Positions 55,487 through 63,917 of a stretch of DNA of 64,000 nt are shown here, piece by piece. Source of the stretch: CAZSBB01 sp964605235. Lineage in GTDB: Bacteria; Planctomycetota; Phycisphaerae; Phycisphaerales; Phycisphaeraceae. Each line of letters begins with the position of its first letter. Position 1 is the first letter of the stretch. The stretch is taken from assembly GCA_964605235.1 (NCBI GenBank), contig CAZSBB010000035.1, forward strand, positions 1-64,000, given 5' to 3'. Under the pieces are notes generated by a model. That model did not search any database and was not told the DNA's origin. It worked only from the letters and a program-made list of their open reading frames with translations. Both the position numbers and the translations under genes were made by a program.

Positions 55487-56152
55487 TCAGAACTGCACCC
55501 GCGCCGCCACCTGCGCCAAGATCTTGACCTCGGTGTCGCCCATGACGCAGAGCCAGTGGTCCTCGCGCTGCGCCATCACCATCTGCAGGCCGTGCATCTG
55601 ATGGGCGAAGAGCGCTTTGCCATCGACTTCCAACTGCTCGCCCATCGGCATGGCGAAGCCCTGCCCACGCGCCACCACCAGCGTTACCAACTGGCCCTGC
55701 GTCTCCAGCAGCACACTGGCGACCACTCGGCCGCGCACGTGGCGCAGGCAACAGGAACGTACTGAAGCGCCCGGTGGAACCGCCAGCAACGGAGCGCCGT
55801 TGCTCTGGCTTTGGATCCATGCATTGGCTTCCTCCACACTGCGGGCGGGTTGCACAGCCGCGCCCCCAGCAATGAGCTGGGCGTGGATTTCACTTAGCTC
55901 CAGCGTCGCAGCGTTCGCCGGCTCACCCGAACGCGCCAGCAAACCCAGCCCCACCGTCAGCGCCAACACCAGCGAGGCCGCCACCGCCAGCGCCCGCCAA
56001 CGCCAACCTCGGCGGGCCTGCCGGGTCGGCCGCATGCTCGTCATGCCAAGCTGTGCCTGCAGCTTCGCTTCCAATCCCGTGGTGTCCATCGGCAGACTCG
56101 CCAGCCGCCGCAGCCGCCGGGTGGTTAGTTGATCCAGTTGCTCGCGGTTCAT
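55487..56152 (-). CDS. Membrane anti-sigma factor with metal-ligand-rich C-terminal part
   Basis: 221 residues from the ATG at 56152, which overlaps the sigma-factor stop as ATGA. Residues 1-50 are basic and helical (the sigma-binding side). One membrane helix (about 53-73) follows, then a 145-residue domain predicted to be periplasmic. It has no zinc-binding HxxxCxxC motif of the usual ZAS type. The periplasmic part carries Cys134, Cys135, His138, Met168, Met170, His184, Met186, His187, Met191, Met193, His199, Cys202 and Met204, a pattern suited to copper or silver. It is transcribed after the sigma gene, and the pair is divergent from a metal-efflux operon. A metal-sensing role is inference. 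Confidence 0.78.
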   Translation of the reverse strand: MNREQLDQLTTRRLRRLASLPMDTTGLEAKLQAQLGMTSMRPTRQARRGWRWRALAVAASLVLALTVGLGLLARSGEPANAATLELSEIHAQLIAGGAAVQPARSVEEANAWIQSQSNGAPLLAVPPGASVRSCCLRHVRGRVVASVLLETQGQLVTLVVARGQGFAMPMGEQLEVDGKALFAHQMHGLQMVMAQREDHWLCVMGDTEVKILAQVAARVQF

Positions 56153-56784
56153 GGGTGGGACTCCGCATTGCGGGAGGAATCCTGGGGGGCATCCGCCAGC
56201 CAGCCGCGCTGCTTCGCCACTTGGTGCAACGCATGGCGCAGCAGTTGTCGGCCGCGCGACGCCCGGCTTTTCACCGTGCCCACCGCCACGCCCAGCACCG
56301 CCGCCGCCTGCGCGTGGTCCAGTTCCTCCACATCCACCAGCAGCAAGGTCCAACGCATCTCGGCGGGCAAGGTCTGCAAGGCGGTGATCATGGCGTCGTC
56401 CTCCAGCCGCGCCAGCAGGGCCTGCGGGTCGCGCCAGCGGGCGGCGGGTTCATCCTCGTCCGCCGACGGTTCATCCGCGGCTCGCGCTGGCACCGCATTG
56501 GCGTCCTCCAGGGCGCCGGCATCAATCCGCCGCCCCGCCCGGCGCAGCTCGTCCACCTGCACATGCCGCAGGATGGTCAACAACCAAGCCTGCGGCCGAG
56601 TGCCCGGCGCCAGTTGCTCCAACCCGCGCCACGCCCGCAGCAGCGTTTCCTGCGCCAGGTCTTCCGCTGCCGGCGCGTGGCCGGTCAACAGTCGCGCCAT
56701 CCGCAGGACGTAAGCCCCGTGGGGCCAGATCTCCGCGGCAAAGCGGGCGCGGCGCTGGGCGTCATTGAGCGTTGGCGTTTCCAA
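56149..56784 (-). CDS. ECF RNA polymerase sigma factor
   Basis: About 211 residues from a TTG at 56784, with AAGGA upstream. The frame is open to 56853, but that part would lie on top of the predicted promoter. Sigma region 2 is FAAEIWPHGAYVLRMARLL, then EDLAQETLLRAWRGLEQL and RPQAWLLTILRHVQVDELRR. A Asp/Glu/Ala-rich linker (about 90-120) is followed by region 4 (VDVEELDHAQAAAVLGV, AVGTVKSRASRGRQLLR). It is coupled to its anti-sigma gene. A GGAACC-N17-CGTT site lies just upstream, so it probably autoregulates. Confidence 0.88.
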   Translation of the reverse strand: METPTLNDAQRRARFAAEIWPHGAYVLRMARLLTGHAPAAEDLAQETLLRAWRGLEQLAPGTRPQAWLLTILRHVQVDELRRAGRRIDAGALEDANAVPARAADEPSADEDEPAARWRDPQALLARLEDDAMITALQTLPAEMRWTLLLVDVEELDHAQAAAVLGVAVGTVKSRASRGRQLLRHALHQVAKQRGWLADAPQDSSRNAESHP

Positions 56785-56802
56785 GCCGCAGCTATCCTTC
56801 AC

Positions 56803-56829
56803 AACGCTCAACCGGGGGCATCGGGTTCC
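56803..56829 (-). promoter_or_regulatory. Predicted ECF promoter of the sigma/anti-sigma operon
   Basis: On the minus strand GGAACC (56829-56824), 17 bases, then CGTT (56806-56803). GGAAC...CGTT with 16-17 spacing is the classical ECF promoter form. It matches the plus-strand site at 56896-56922 in both boxes and spacing, including a shared AGCGTTG at the -10 box. Confidence 0.68.
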
Positions 56830-56895
56830 CGGCAGAGCAAAAATTCCTGACATTCAGATTATGCCCGAATTCGCGCGAAAAAATCTATGGATGAC

Positions 56896-56922
56896 GGAAC
56901 CTTGCCCAGTCCCCTCAGCGTT
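56896..56922 (+). promoter_or_regulatory. Predicted ECF promoter of the CusCBA-type efflux operon
   Basis: GGAACC (56896-56901), 17 bases, then CGTT (56919-56922). Only 15 bp separate CGTT from the predicted ATG at 56938, so the leader is very short, with no clear ribosome-binding site. The form is the same as the minus-strand site at 56803-56829. No housekeeping-type promoter is apparent for this operon. Confidence 0.68.
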
Positions 56923-56937
56923 GAGAGTGATGAAGCC

Positions 56938-58437
56938 ATGACCCACCATTCCCCCGCTTTGCGTTTGTTTCTGCTCCTGCCGCTGCTGGCGCTGCCCGGT
57001 TGCCAGAGTGACCGCACCCTGGCGGAGGAGTGGTCCCGCCGCGCGGAGCAGCACTTGGCGCAGCAGTTGGAAGCCGCCCCCGCAAGCGGAAGCAATTCCA
57101 CGGCGGACCTGTCGCCCACGCCTGCTGCAATTGATGCTGTGACCGCTCAGACACTCGGCGACGTGGAAGCGTGTGTCAGTCTGGCCATGTCACGCCATCC
57201 GCTGATCCGCAGCGGCGCGTTCCGCGTGCAGCGCCTGCTGGCGCGGGAGCCGCAGGCGCGCAGCCTGGATGATCCCATGCTCGAAAGCATGGCGCTGGGT
57301 GAAATGGCGCAGACGGCTGCCGGCGAAATGATGTACACCGTCGGCGTCAGCCAGAAACTGCCCTTCCCCGGCAAGCTGGGGCTGCGCGCGCAGGCGGCAC
57401 GCCAGGAAGCGCAGCAGGCCCAGGCCCAGCTTGAAGTCACCCGTCGGCAGATCGCCCTGCAAACCCGCTCCGCATGGTGGCGCCATTATCTGATCGGTCA
57501 GCAGGAGTCGATCACTCGGCAGAGCCGACAGGTGCTCGCCAGCTTCGAGCAGATCGCCCAGACGCGCGTCCGGGCGGGGCAGGGAGCGCAAACCCAACTG
57601 CTGCGGCTCGGTGTCGAACTGGGCAACCTCGACGCTCGGCTGATCGACCTGGCGCAGCAGCGTCAGAGCGCTGCCGCCGAGCTAAATGAACTGCTCAGTC
57701 GCCCGACGGATGCTCCGGTCCCGGTTCCCGCCCAGATAGATGCTTCCACCGCGCTGACGCAGCAGCAATTGCCCGAGCAACTCGACAAACTTCTGACGGA
57801 AGCGGCGACGCAGCATCCCCGCCTGGCGGCAGCGCGGGCGATGGTGGCGCAGTACCGCACGCAATTGCGCCTGGCGCGGCTGGAACGATTCCCGGACCTC
57901 ACCACGGGAGTCAGCTACGCGGCCGTGGATGACATGGGCATCTCGCCGGTCGCCAATGGCAAGGACCAGTGGTGGGTCACGCTGGGCATCAACATTCCCC
58001 TTTGGCAGCCCAAGCTCGCAGCGGCGGAACACGAAGCCCTGGCGGGGGTGGGTGAAGGACTCACTGAGCTGCAGGCAGCGCACAACCAGATCGCCCGCGC
58101 CGTGCGCGACGCGGTGGCGCGGGTGCTGGCGCAGGCGCAGCTTGTGGATCTGTTCGAGCAGCGCATCGTCCCACAGGCGCGACAAACGCTGGACCTGAGC
58201 ATCACCGCCTACACCGCCGGCAGCGCCGACTTCGTACTGCTGCTGGACAACTGGCGGCAACTGCTGGACCTGGAACTGATGCAGCAGGGCAACGTGACCC
58301 AGTTGCAGATCGCCCGCGCCCAGTTGCTCGAAGCGCTGGGTCGTCCCCCGGAACTTGTCCCCCCGGAAGCTGCCGCCCCCGGAAGCTCAGCAGCGCTGCT
58401 TGCCCCGACACTGACGCAGGAGCCTTCCCATGACTAA
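56938..58437 (+). CDS. Outer-membrane efflux channel (CusC/TolC family)
   Basis: About 499 residues from the ATG at 56938. The N-terminal lipobox LLALPGC makes it a lipoprotein, as in CusC. The two long coiled-coil repeats of the TolC fold are visible, with VGVSQKLPFPGKLGLRAQAA and LGINIPLWQPKLAAAEHEAL at the two beta-hairpin/helix junctions. It is the first gene of a three-gene heavy-metal efflux operon; its stop overlaps the adaptor gene by 8 bp. It spans outer membrane and periplasm. The longer frame to 56887 would begin ahead of the predicted promoter. Confidence 0.88.
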   Translation: MTHHSPALRLFLLLPLLALPGCQSDRTLAEEWSRRAEQHLAQQLEAAPASGSNSTADLSPTPAAIDAVTAQTLGDVEACVSLAMSRHPLIRSGAFRVQRLLAREPQARSLDDPMLESMALGEMAQTAAGEMMYTVGVSQKLPFPGKLGLRAQAARQEAQQAQAQLEVTRRQIALQTRSAWWRHYLIGQQESITRQSRQVLASFEQIAQTRVRAGQGAQTQLLRLGVELGNLDARLIDLAQQRQSAAAELNELLSRPTDAPVPVPAQIDASTALTQQQLPEQLDKLLTEAATQHPRLAAARAMVAQYRTQLRLARLERFPDLTTGVSYAAVDDMGISPVANGKDQWWVTLGINIPLWQPKLAAAEHEALAGVGEGLTELQAAHNQIARAVRDAVARVLAQAQLVDLFEQRIVPQARQTLDLSITAYTAGSADFVLLLDNWRQLLDLELMQQGNVTQLQIARAQLLEALGRPPELVPPEAAAPGSSAALLAPTLTQEPSHD

Positions 58438-60010
58438 ATCTCCGACTCCTCGCCGGCCGTGGGGTTGGCTGCTGCTGCTGGCGCTGGTGGCGTTCATCGC
58501 TGGCTACGTCCTGCGTGGTGGCGATCCCGGCCCCACCTCTCCGGAAGTTGTCCCAGCGTCTAGCCAGCCGACTTCAACTCCGACCGCCGCTGGCCCCACG
58601 CAGTATTACACCTGCTCGATGCACCCGACTGTGCGGTTGACCGATCCGAACGCCAAATGCCCCATCTGCTTCATGGCGCTGATTCCCGTCCCCCGCGAAG
58701 CTGACCATGATCACGACGCCGGTGCTGCGGCGGCGGTGCTGCGTGTCAGTCCCAGCGCCCAGGCGCTGATGGAGGTGCAAACCCAGCCGGTGCTCCGCCG
58801 GCGCGCTCGGCGCAGCGTGGCGCTGGTGGGTAAGGTGGATTACGACGAGACGCGCCTGGCGTACATTGCCGCGCGTTTTGCCGGGCGGATTGATCGGCTC
58901 TATGTCGACTACACCGGCACCCCGGTGCGCGTGGGCGATCATCTGGCGGAACTCTACAGCCCGGACCTGCTGGTGGCGCAGGAAGAACTGCTCCAGGCGC
59001 GCGGGGCGCTCAGCGACGCGCTGCGCGACAGCAATGCGATGTTGCAGCGCAACAGCCAATCCCTGCTCCAGGCGGCGCGCGACAAGCTGCGCCTGCTGGG
59101 TCTGACGAGTGAGCAGATCAACACGATTGAGGAACGCGGGCAGGTGGCGGATCACGTCACCATCAGCGCCCCGGCCGGCGGCATCGTGATCGAAAAAAGC
59201 GCCAAGGAAGGCAGCTACGTGCAGACCGGCGACCGCATCTACACCATTGCCGACTTGTCGCGGGTGTGGGTGATGCTCGACGCGTACGAAACCGATCTGC
59301 CCTGGTTGCGGTTTGGCCAGACGGTTCAGTTCACCACCACCGCGCATCCGGGGCAGACCTTCACCGGCACCATCGCGTTCATCAACCCGGTGCTCGACGA
59401 CGCCCGGCGAATCGCCACCGTGCGAGTGAACGTGGACAACGCCGATGGCCAGCTCAAGCCCGGCATGCTGGTGCGCGCGGAGGTGGTGGCGGAAGTGGCG
59501 GGGGGAGGGCAGGTGATCGCCCCGCATCTGGCGGGCAAGTGGATTTCGCCCATGCATCCGGAGATCGTCAAAGACCATCCCGGCACGTGCGACATCTGCG
59601 GCATGGCGCTGGTGCGTGCCGAGGATTTGGGCTACACAACCCTCAATGCCGCCGGTGACATGACGAAGCTGCCGCTGGTGGCGCCTGCCTCGGCGGTGCT
59701 GCTGACCGGGCCACGCGCCATTGTGTATGTGCGCACGGGCAGCGGCGGGAAAGTCACGTTTGAAGGTCGCCAGGTGACGCTGGGCCCGCGCGTCGATGGG
59801 GGGTATCTCGTGTTGGCGGGTTTGCGTGAAGGTGAACTGGTGGTCACGCAGGGCAACTTCAAGATTGACAGCGCCCTGCAGATTCAAGCCAAAGCCAGCA
59901 TGATGAACGAGGACGCCTGGCCCACCACGCAACCCGCGACCACGCAGCCGGCAACCACGCAACCTGCGACGTCGCAGCCTGCCGGGGGGAGCGATCATGC
60001 CGGCCACTGA
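58430..60010 (+). CDS. RND periplasmic adaptor with two heavy-metal-binding domains (CusB-like)
   Basis: 526 residues. One N-terminal anchor helix (about 11-28) is followed by the first metal-binding domain YYTCSMHP...CPICFMAL (Cys62, Met64, His65, Cys77, Cys80, Met82). Then come the lipoyl/hairpin/beta-barrel blocks of the HlyD-like fold (ARFAGRIDRLYVDYTGTPV; SAPAGGIVIEKSAKEGSYV). A second domain of the same kind, SPMHPEIVKDHPGTCDICGM, sits at about residue 370-390, inside the membrane-proximal region. The C-terminus is a TTQPATTQPATTQP repeat ending in GSDHAGH. CusB proteins bind Cu(I)/Ag(I). It overlaps the neighbours on both sides. Confidence 0.9.
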   Translation: MTKSPTPRRPWGWLLLLALVAFIAGYVLRGGDPGPTSPEVVPASSQPTSTPTAAGPTQYYTCSMHPTVRLTDPNAKCPICFMALIPVPREADHDHDAGAAAAVLRVSPSAQALMEVQTQPVLRRRARRSVALVGKVDYDETRLAYIAARFAGRIDRLYVDYTGTPVRVGDHLAELYSPDLLVAQEELLQARGALSDALRDSNAMLQRNSQSLLQAARDKLRLLGLTSEQINTIEERGQVADHVTISAPAGGIVIEKSAKEGSYVQTGDRIYTIADLSRVWVMLDAYETDLPWLRFGQTVQFTTTAHPGQTFTGTIAFINPVLDDARRIATVRVNVDNADGQLKPGMLVRAEVVAEVAGGGQVIAPHLAGKWISPMHPEIVKDHPGTCDICGMALVRAEDLGYTTLNAAGDMTKLPLVAPASAVLLTGPRAIVYVRTGSGGKVTFEGRQVTLGPRVDGGYLVLAGLREGELVVTQGNFKIDSALQIQAKASMMNEDAWPTTQPATTQPATTQPATSQPAGGSDHAGH

Positions 60011-63000
60011 ATCATCTTCAACCCCGTCGCCCGCGGAGCCGCTGACCATCGGGCATTCGCCGCTGGATTGGCTGATCGGCTTTTGTCTCAAGCAGAAGCT
60101 GGTGGTGTTGCTCATCACGCTGTTCTTCATCCTGTGGGGCATTCGCGTAGCGCCCTTTGACTGGGACCTTTCATTGCTGCCGCGCGATCCGGTGGCGGTG
60201 GATGCGATTCCTGATCTGGGGGAGAACCAGCAGATCGTGTTTACGGAATGGGCGGGGCGTTCGCCGCAGGATGTGGAAGATCAGGTGACGTATCCGCTCA
60301 CGGTGGCCCTGCTGGGGACGCCGGGCGTCAAGACGGTGCGAAGCTACAGCTATTTCGGGTTCAGCTCGATCTATGTGATTTTTCAGGAGCAGCGCGAGTA
60401 CTACTGGACGCGCAGTCGGCTGCTGGAAAAGCTCAGCAGTCTGCCCGCCGACACCTTGCCGCCGGAGGCGCGCCCGATGCTGGGCCCCGACGCCACCGCG
60501 CTGGGCCAGGTGTTCTGGTACACGCTGGAAGGGCGCGATCCGGAGGGCCAGCCGCTGGGTGGGTGGGATTTGGCGGAGCTGCGGTCGATCCAGGACTTTC
60601 AGGTGCGCTATGCGCTGGCGGCAGCGGAAGGCGTCGCCGAGGTGGCGGCAGTAGGGGGCTACGAGCGCGAGTATCAGGTGGATGTGGACCCGGCAGCGCT
60701 GCGCGCGTTTGGCGTGACGCTCAATGAAGTGTTCGACGCGGTGCGCCGCAGCAATGTGGATGTCGGGGCGCGCAGCATCGAGATCAACCGCGTGGAATAC
60801 CTCGTGCGCGGGCGCGGCTTCATCCGCAGTCTGGATGACATCCGCCAGGCGGTGGTGCGCGAAGCCGGCAACACGCCGGTGACGATCGCCCAGGTCGCCC
60901 AGGTCACGCTCGGCCCCGCCATGCGGCGCGGCGGGCTGGACAAGGACGGCGCTGAAGCAGTGGGCGGCGTGGTGGTCAGTCGCTATGGCGCCAACCCGCT
61001 GCAAACCATCAAGAACGTCAAAGCCAAAATCGCCCAGGTGCAGACCGCCTTGCCCAGCAAAGCGGTGATCAACTGGGATGCGGTGGACGTGACTACGGTG
61101 AATGCGTTTGCGCATGCGCACGGTTTGCCGGGGCAAGACACGGAGCTGACTTTTGACGAACCGGCGTGGCGCGACTGGCTGGGGCGCACGCCGCGCGGAG
61201 ATTGGCCGCATTGGCTCAGTCGCAGCCAGGTCACCATCGTGCCGTTCTATGACCGCGCCAAGCTCATCGGCGAAACGCTGCAAACGCTCAACGACGCCCT
61301 GGTGCAGCAGGTGCTCATCACCATTGTGGTGGTGATCGTCATGACCATGCATCTGCGCAGCAGCCTGCTCATCAGCGCGATGCTGCCGCTGGCGGTGCTG
61401 ATCACCTTTATCGCCATGAAGCTCTTTGGCATTGAAGCGAATCTGGTGGCATTGGCGGGCATTGCCATTGCCATCGGCACGGTGGTGGACATGGGCATTG
61501 TGCTCACCGAGAACATTGTCACCCGGCTGCGCGAAGCGGGGGATGACGCCGACTCGCTGACGGTGGTCTGGAGCGCCAGCAGCGAGGTGGGCGGCGCGGT
61601 GCTGACCGCCATCGCCACGACGGTGGTGGGCTTTTTGCCGGTGTTTTTCATGATCGGCCCGGAAGGCAAACTGTTTCGCCCACTGGCGTTCACCAAGACC
61701 TTTGCGTTGGTGGCGTCGGTGATCACTGCGATGGTCATCATTCCCACGGCAGCGCACATTCTGCTGGGGCGCGTGCGGGGTCAGCAGCGCTGGTACGACC
61801 GCTGGGCGGCGCGCGTGCCGGCGGCGCTGACGCGCTACTCGCGCTGGATCATCAACGGCATCGCGGCGGTGGCGGTGGTGTACCTGCTCGCCGCGGACTG
61901 GCTCCCGCTGGGTCCCAACGCGGGGTCGGGGGGCAACTTCATTTTCGTCCTGCTCATCGTCGGGGGCCTGCTGCTGACGCTGTGGGTGTTCCGGCTGACC
62001 TATGGGCGCATGCTGCGCTGGTGTCTGGATCACAAGCTGGCGTTCCTGTCGATTCCGCTGCTGATCGTGCTGGCCGGCGCGAGCGTGTGGCTGGGGTTTG
62101 ACCGCATCTTCGGCTTCATCCCGGCGTTGGCGCAGCAGGTGGGCATTGGCAGTCAGCGCATCCGCGCGACGAGCTTCTGGGTGACGCTGCACCACGCGCT
62201 GCCGGGCTTGGGTAAAGAGTTCATGCCGGCGCTGGATGAAGGTTCGTTCCTGTTCATGCCCACGATCATGCCCCATGGCTCGATCGGCGAAGCACTGGAC
62301 GTGGTGGCGAAACTGGACCGCGCCATCAGCGCGATCCCGGAGGTGGAGCAGGTGGTCGGGAAGATCGGCCGCGCCGAGTCGCCGTTGGACCCCGCGCCGG
62401 TGACGATGCTCGAAACCATCATCCATTACAAAGCTGAATACGCCCGTGATGAGCAGGGCCAGCTTGTGCGTCAGTGGCGCGAACACATCCACACGCCTGA
62501 CGATATCTGGCAGGAAATCACTGCCGCGGCGCAGCTTCCCGGTTCCACCGGCGCACCGAAACTGCAGCCGATCGAAACCCGACTGGTCATGCTGCAAACC
62601 GGCATGCGCGCCGCCATGGGCGTGAAGGTCGCCGGCCCGAGCCTGCCCGCCATTGAGCAGGCGGGGCTCGCCATTGAACGCCTGCTGCGGCAGACGCCGG
62701 GCATTCCCGCGGATTCGGTCAATGCCGACCGCATCGTGGGGCAGCCCTATCTGGAAATTGAGATCGACCGCGCGGCCGCGGCGCGCTTCGGCGTCAATGT
62801 GCTGGATGTGCAGCAGGTCATCGAAACTGCCATCGGCGGACAGACCGTCACCACCACCGTGGAAGGGCGGCAGCGCTACGGCGTGCGCGTGCGCTACCTG
62901 CGCGAGCTGCGCGACAGCATCGAATCCATGCGCGAAGTGCTCATTCCCATCAGCACCGGCGGGCATGTGCCGCTGTCCCAGGTGGCGACCATCCACTACG

Positions 63001-63782
63001 TGCGCGGGCCCATGACGATCAAGAGCGAGGACACCCAGCTCATCGGTTACGTGACTTTCGGCAAGGACGCGGCGCTGGCGGAAGTGGATGTCGTGCGCCT
63101 GGCGCAGAAAGTGCTTGCCGACGCCCGGCAGCGCGGCGAACTGGTGCTGCCCGCCGGGGTGAGCTACAGCTTCGCCGGCACGTATGAACACCAACTCCGC
63201 GCCGCGCGCACGCTGGCGGTGGTGCTGCCGGTGGCGCTGTTTGTGATCTTCATTCTGCTGTACCTGCAGTTCCGTTCGGTCAGCCTGACCACCGTGGTGT
63301 TCAGCGGCATTGTGGTGGCATGGGCCGGCGGGTTTCTGCTGATCTGGCTGTATGGTCAGCCGTGGTTCCTCGACAGCCAACTGCTGGGCATCGACTGGCG
63401 CCGACTGTTCTCCGTGCATTCGGTCAACCTGAGCGTGGCGGTGTGGGTGGGCTTCCTGGCGCTGTTCGGCATCGCCAGCGACGACGGCGTGGTGATCGCC
63501 ACCTACCTCAAACAGAGCTTCGCCAAACATCAGCCCACCAGCATCGCCGAAGCGCGCCAGGCAGCGCTCGAAGCTGGCCTGCGGCGGGTGCGGCCGTGCC
63601 TGATGACCACCGCGACGACCATCCTCGCGCTGCTGCCGATCCTCACCGCCACCGGGCGCGGCTCGGACCTGATGCTCCCCATGGCGCTGCCCAGCATCGG
63701 CGGCATGACCATCGAACTGATCACCATGTTCATCGTCCCCACCCTCTACTGCTGGCTGGCGGAACGCAAGTTACGCGGATGA
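59997..63782 (+). CDS. Heavy-metal RND efflux pump (CusA/CzcA family)
   Basis: 1261 residues, against about 1050 for E. coli CusA. Twelve-helix RND plan with family marks near the N-terminus (DPVAVDAIPDLGENQQIVFT, SSIYVIFQE). Helix 4 reads GIAIAIGTVVDMGIVLTENI, the CusA-like version rather than the divalent-metal CzcA one. Three insertions account for the extra length: near 360-410 (NAFAHAHGLPGQ...WPHWLSRS), a segment of extra helices near 600-720, and another between the last helices (about 1110-1150, YGQPWFLDSQLLGIDWRR). It overlaps the adaptor by 14 bp. Cu/Ag specificity is likely but not proven. Confidence 0.9.
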   Translation: MPATESSSTPSPAEPLTIGHSPLDWLIGFCLKQKLVVLLITLFFILWGIRVAPFDWDLSLLPRDPVAVDAIPDLGENQQIVFTEWAGRSPQDVEDQVTYPLTVALLGTPGVKTVRSYSYFGFSSIYVIFQEQREYYWTRSRLLEKLSSLPADTLPPEARPMLGPDATALGQVFWYTLEGRDPEGQPLGGWDLAELRSIQDFQVRYALAAAEGVAEVAAVGGYEREYQVDVDPAALRAFGVTLNEVFDAVRRSNVDVGARSIEINRVEYLVRGRGFIRSLDDIRQAVVREAGNTPVTIAQVAQVTLGPAMRRGGLDKDGAEAVGGVVVSRYGANPLQTIKNVKAKIAQVQTALPSKAVINWDAVDVTTVNAFAHAHGLPGQDTELTFDEPAWRDWLGRTPRGDWPHWLSRSQVTIVPFYDRAKLIGETLQTLNDALVQQVLITIVVVIVMTMHLRSSLLISAMLPLAVLITFIAMKLFGIEANLVALAGIAIAIGTVVDMGIVLTENIVTRLREAGDDADSLTVVWSASSEVGGAVLTAIATTVVGFLPVFFMIGPEGKLFRPLAFTKTFALVASVITAMVIIPTAAHILLGRVRGQQRWYDRWAARVPAALTRYSRWIINGIAAVAVVYLLAADWLPLGPNAGSGGNFIFVLLIVGGLLLTLWVFRLTYGRMLRWCLDHKLAFLSIPLLIVLAGASVWLGFDRIFGFIPALAQQVGIGSQRIRATSFWVTLHHALPGLGKEFMPALDEGSFLFMPTIMPHGSIGEALDVVAKLDRAISAIPEVEQVVGKIGRAESPLDPAPVTMLETIIHYKAEYARDEQGQLVRQWREHIHTPDDIWQEITAAAQLPGSTGAPKLQPIETRLVMLQTGMRAAMGVKVAGPSLPAIEQAGLAIERLLRQTPGIPADSVNADRIVGQPYLEIEIDRAAAARFGVNVLDVQQVIETAIGGQTVTTTVEGRQRYGVRVRYLRELRDSIESMREVLIPISTGGHVPLSQVATIHYVRGPMTIKSEDTQLIGYVTFGKDAALAEVDVVRLAQKVLADARQRGELVLPAGVSYSFAGTYEHQLRAARTLAVVLPVALFVIFILLYLQFRSVSLTTVVFSGIVVAWAGGFLLIWLYGQPWFLDSQLLGIDWRRLFSVHSVNLSVAVWVGFLALFGIASDDGVVIATYLKQSFAKHQPTSIAEARQAALEAGLRRVRPCLMTTATTILALLPILTATGRGSDLMLPMALPSIGGMTIELITMFIVPTLYCWLAERKLRG

Positions 63783-63846
63783 CCCCCGGAATTACCCCCA
63801 GAAATATCTTCATTCTGCCCCGCATTCTCCGCTGCTTATCCCTGCT

Positions 63847-63882
63847 TCATCTCTCTCCTGCTTCATCCGTGTTCATCCGTGG
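63847..63882. repeat. Solitary arm of the ATCCGTG repeat family
   Basis: CATCTCTC...CTTCATCCGTGTTCATCCGTGG lies 65 bp beyond the efflux pump gene. It matches the right arm at 55437-55473. No partner arm is found nearby, so it is a half copy or its partner lies elsewhere. The rest of 63783-63917 is without features. Confidence 0.7.
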
Positions 63883-63917
63883 CTAAAAATCTTCACCAAA
63901 TCCAGTATGCTCCCGCC

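Noticed and set aside
59881..60010. TTQPATTQPA tract as a tandem-repeat artefact
   Set aside because: It is in frame at the C-terminus of the adaptor and such Thr/Gln/Pro/Ala tails are common in this phylum; treated as a natural linker.
60171..63530. 1119-codon open frame antisense to the RND pump gene
   Set aside because: His/Arg/Gln-rich translation with no known motifs. It exists because high-GC codon use on the opposite strand leaves few stops; the pump on the plus strand explains the DNA.
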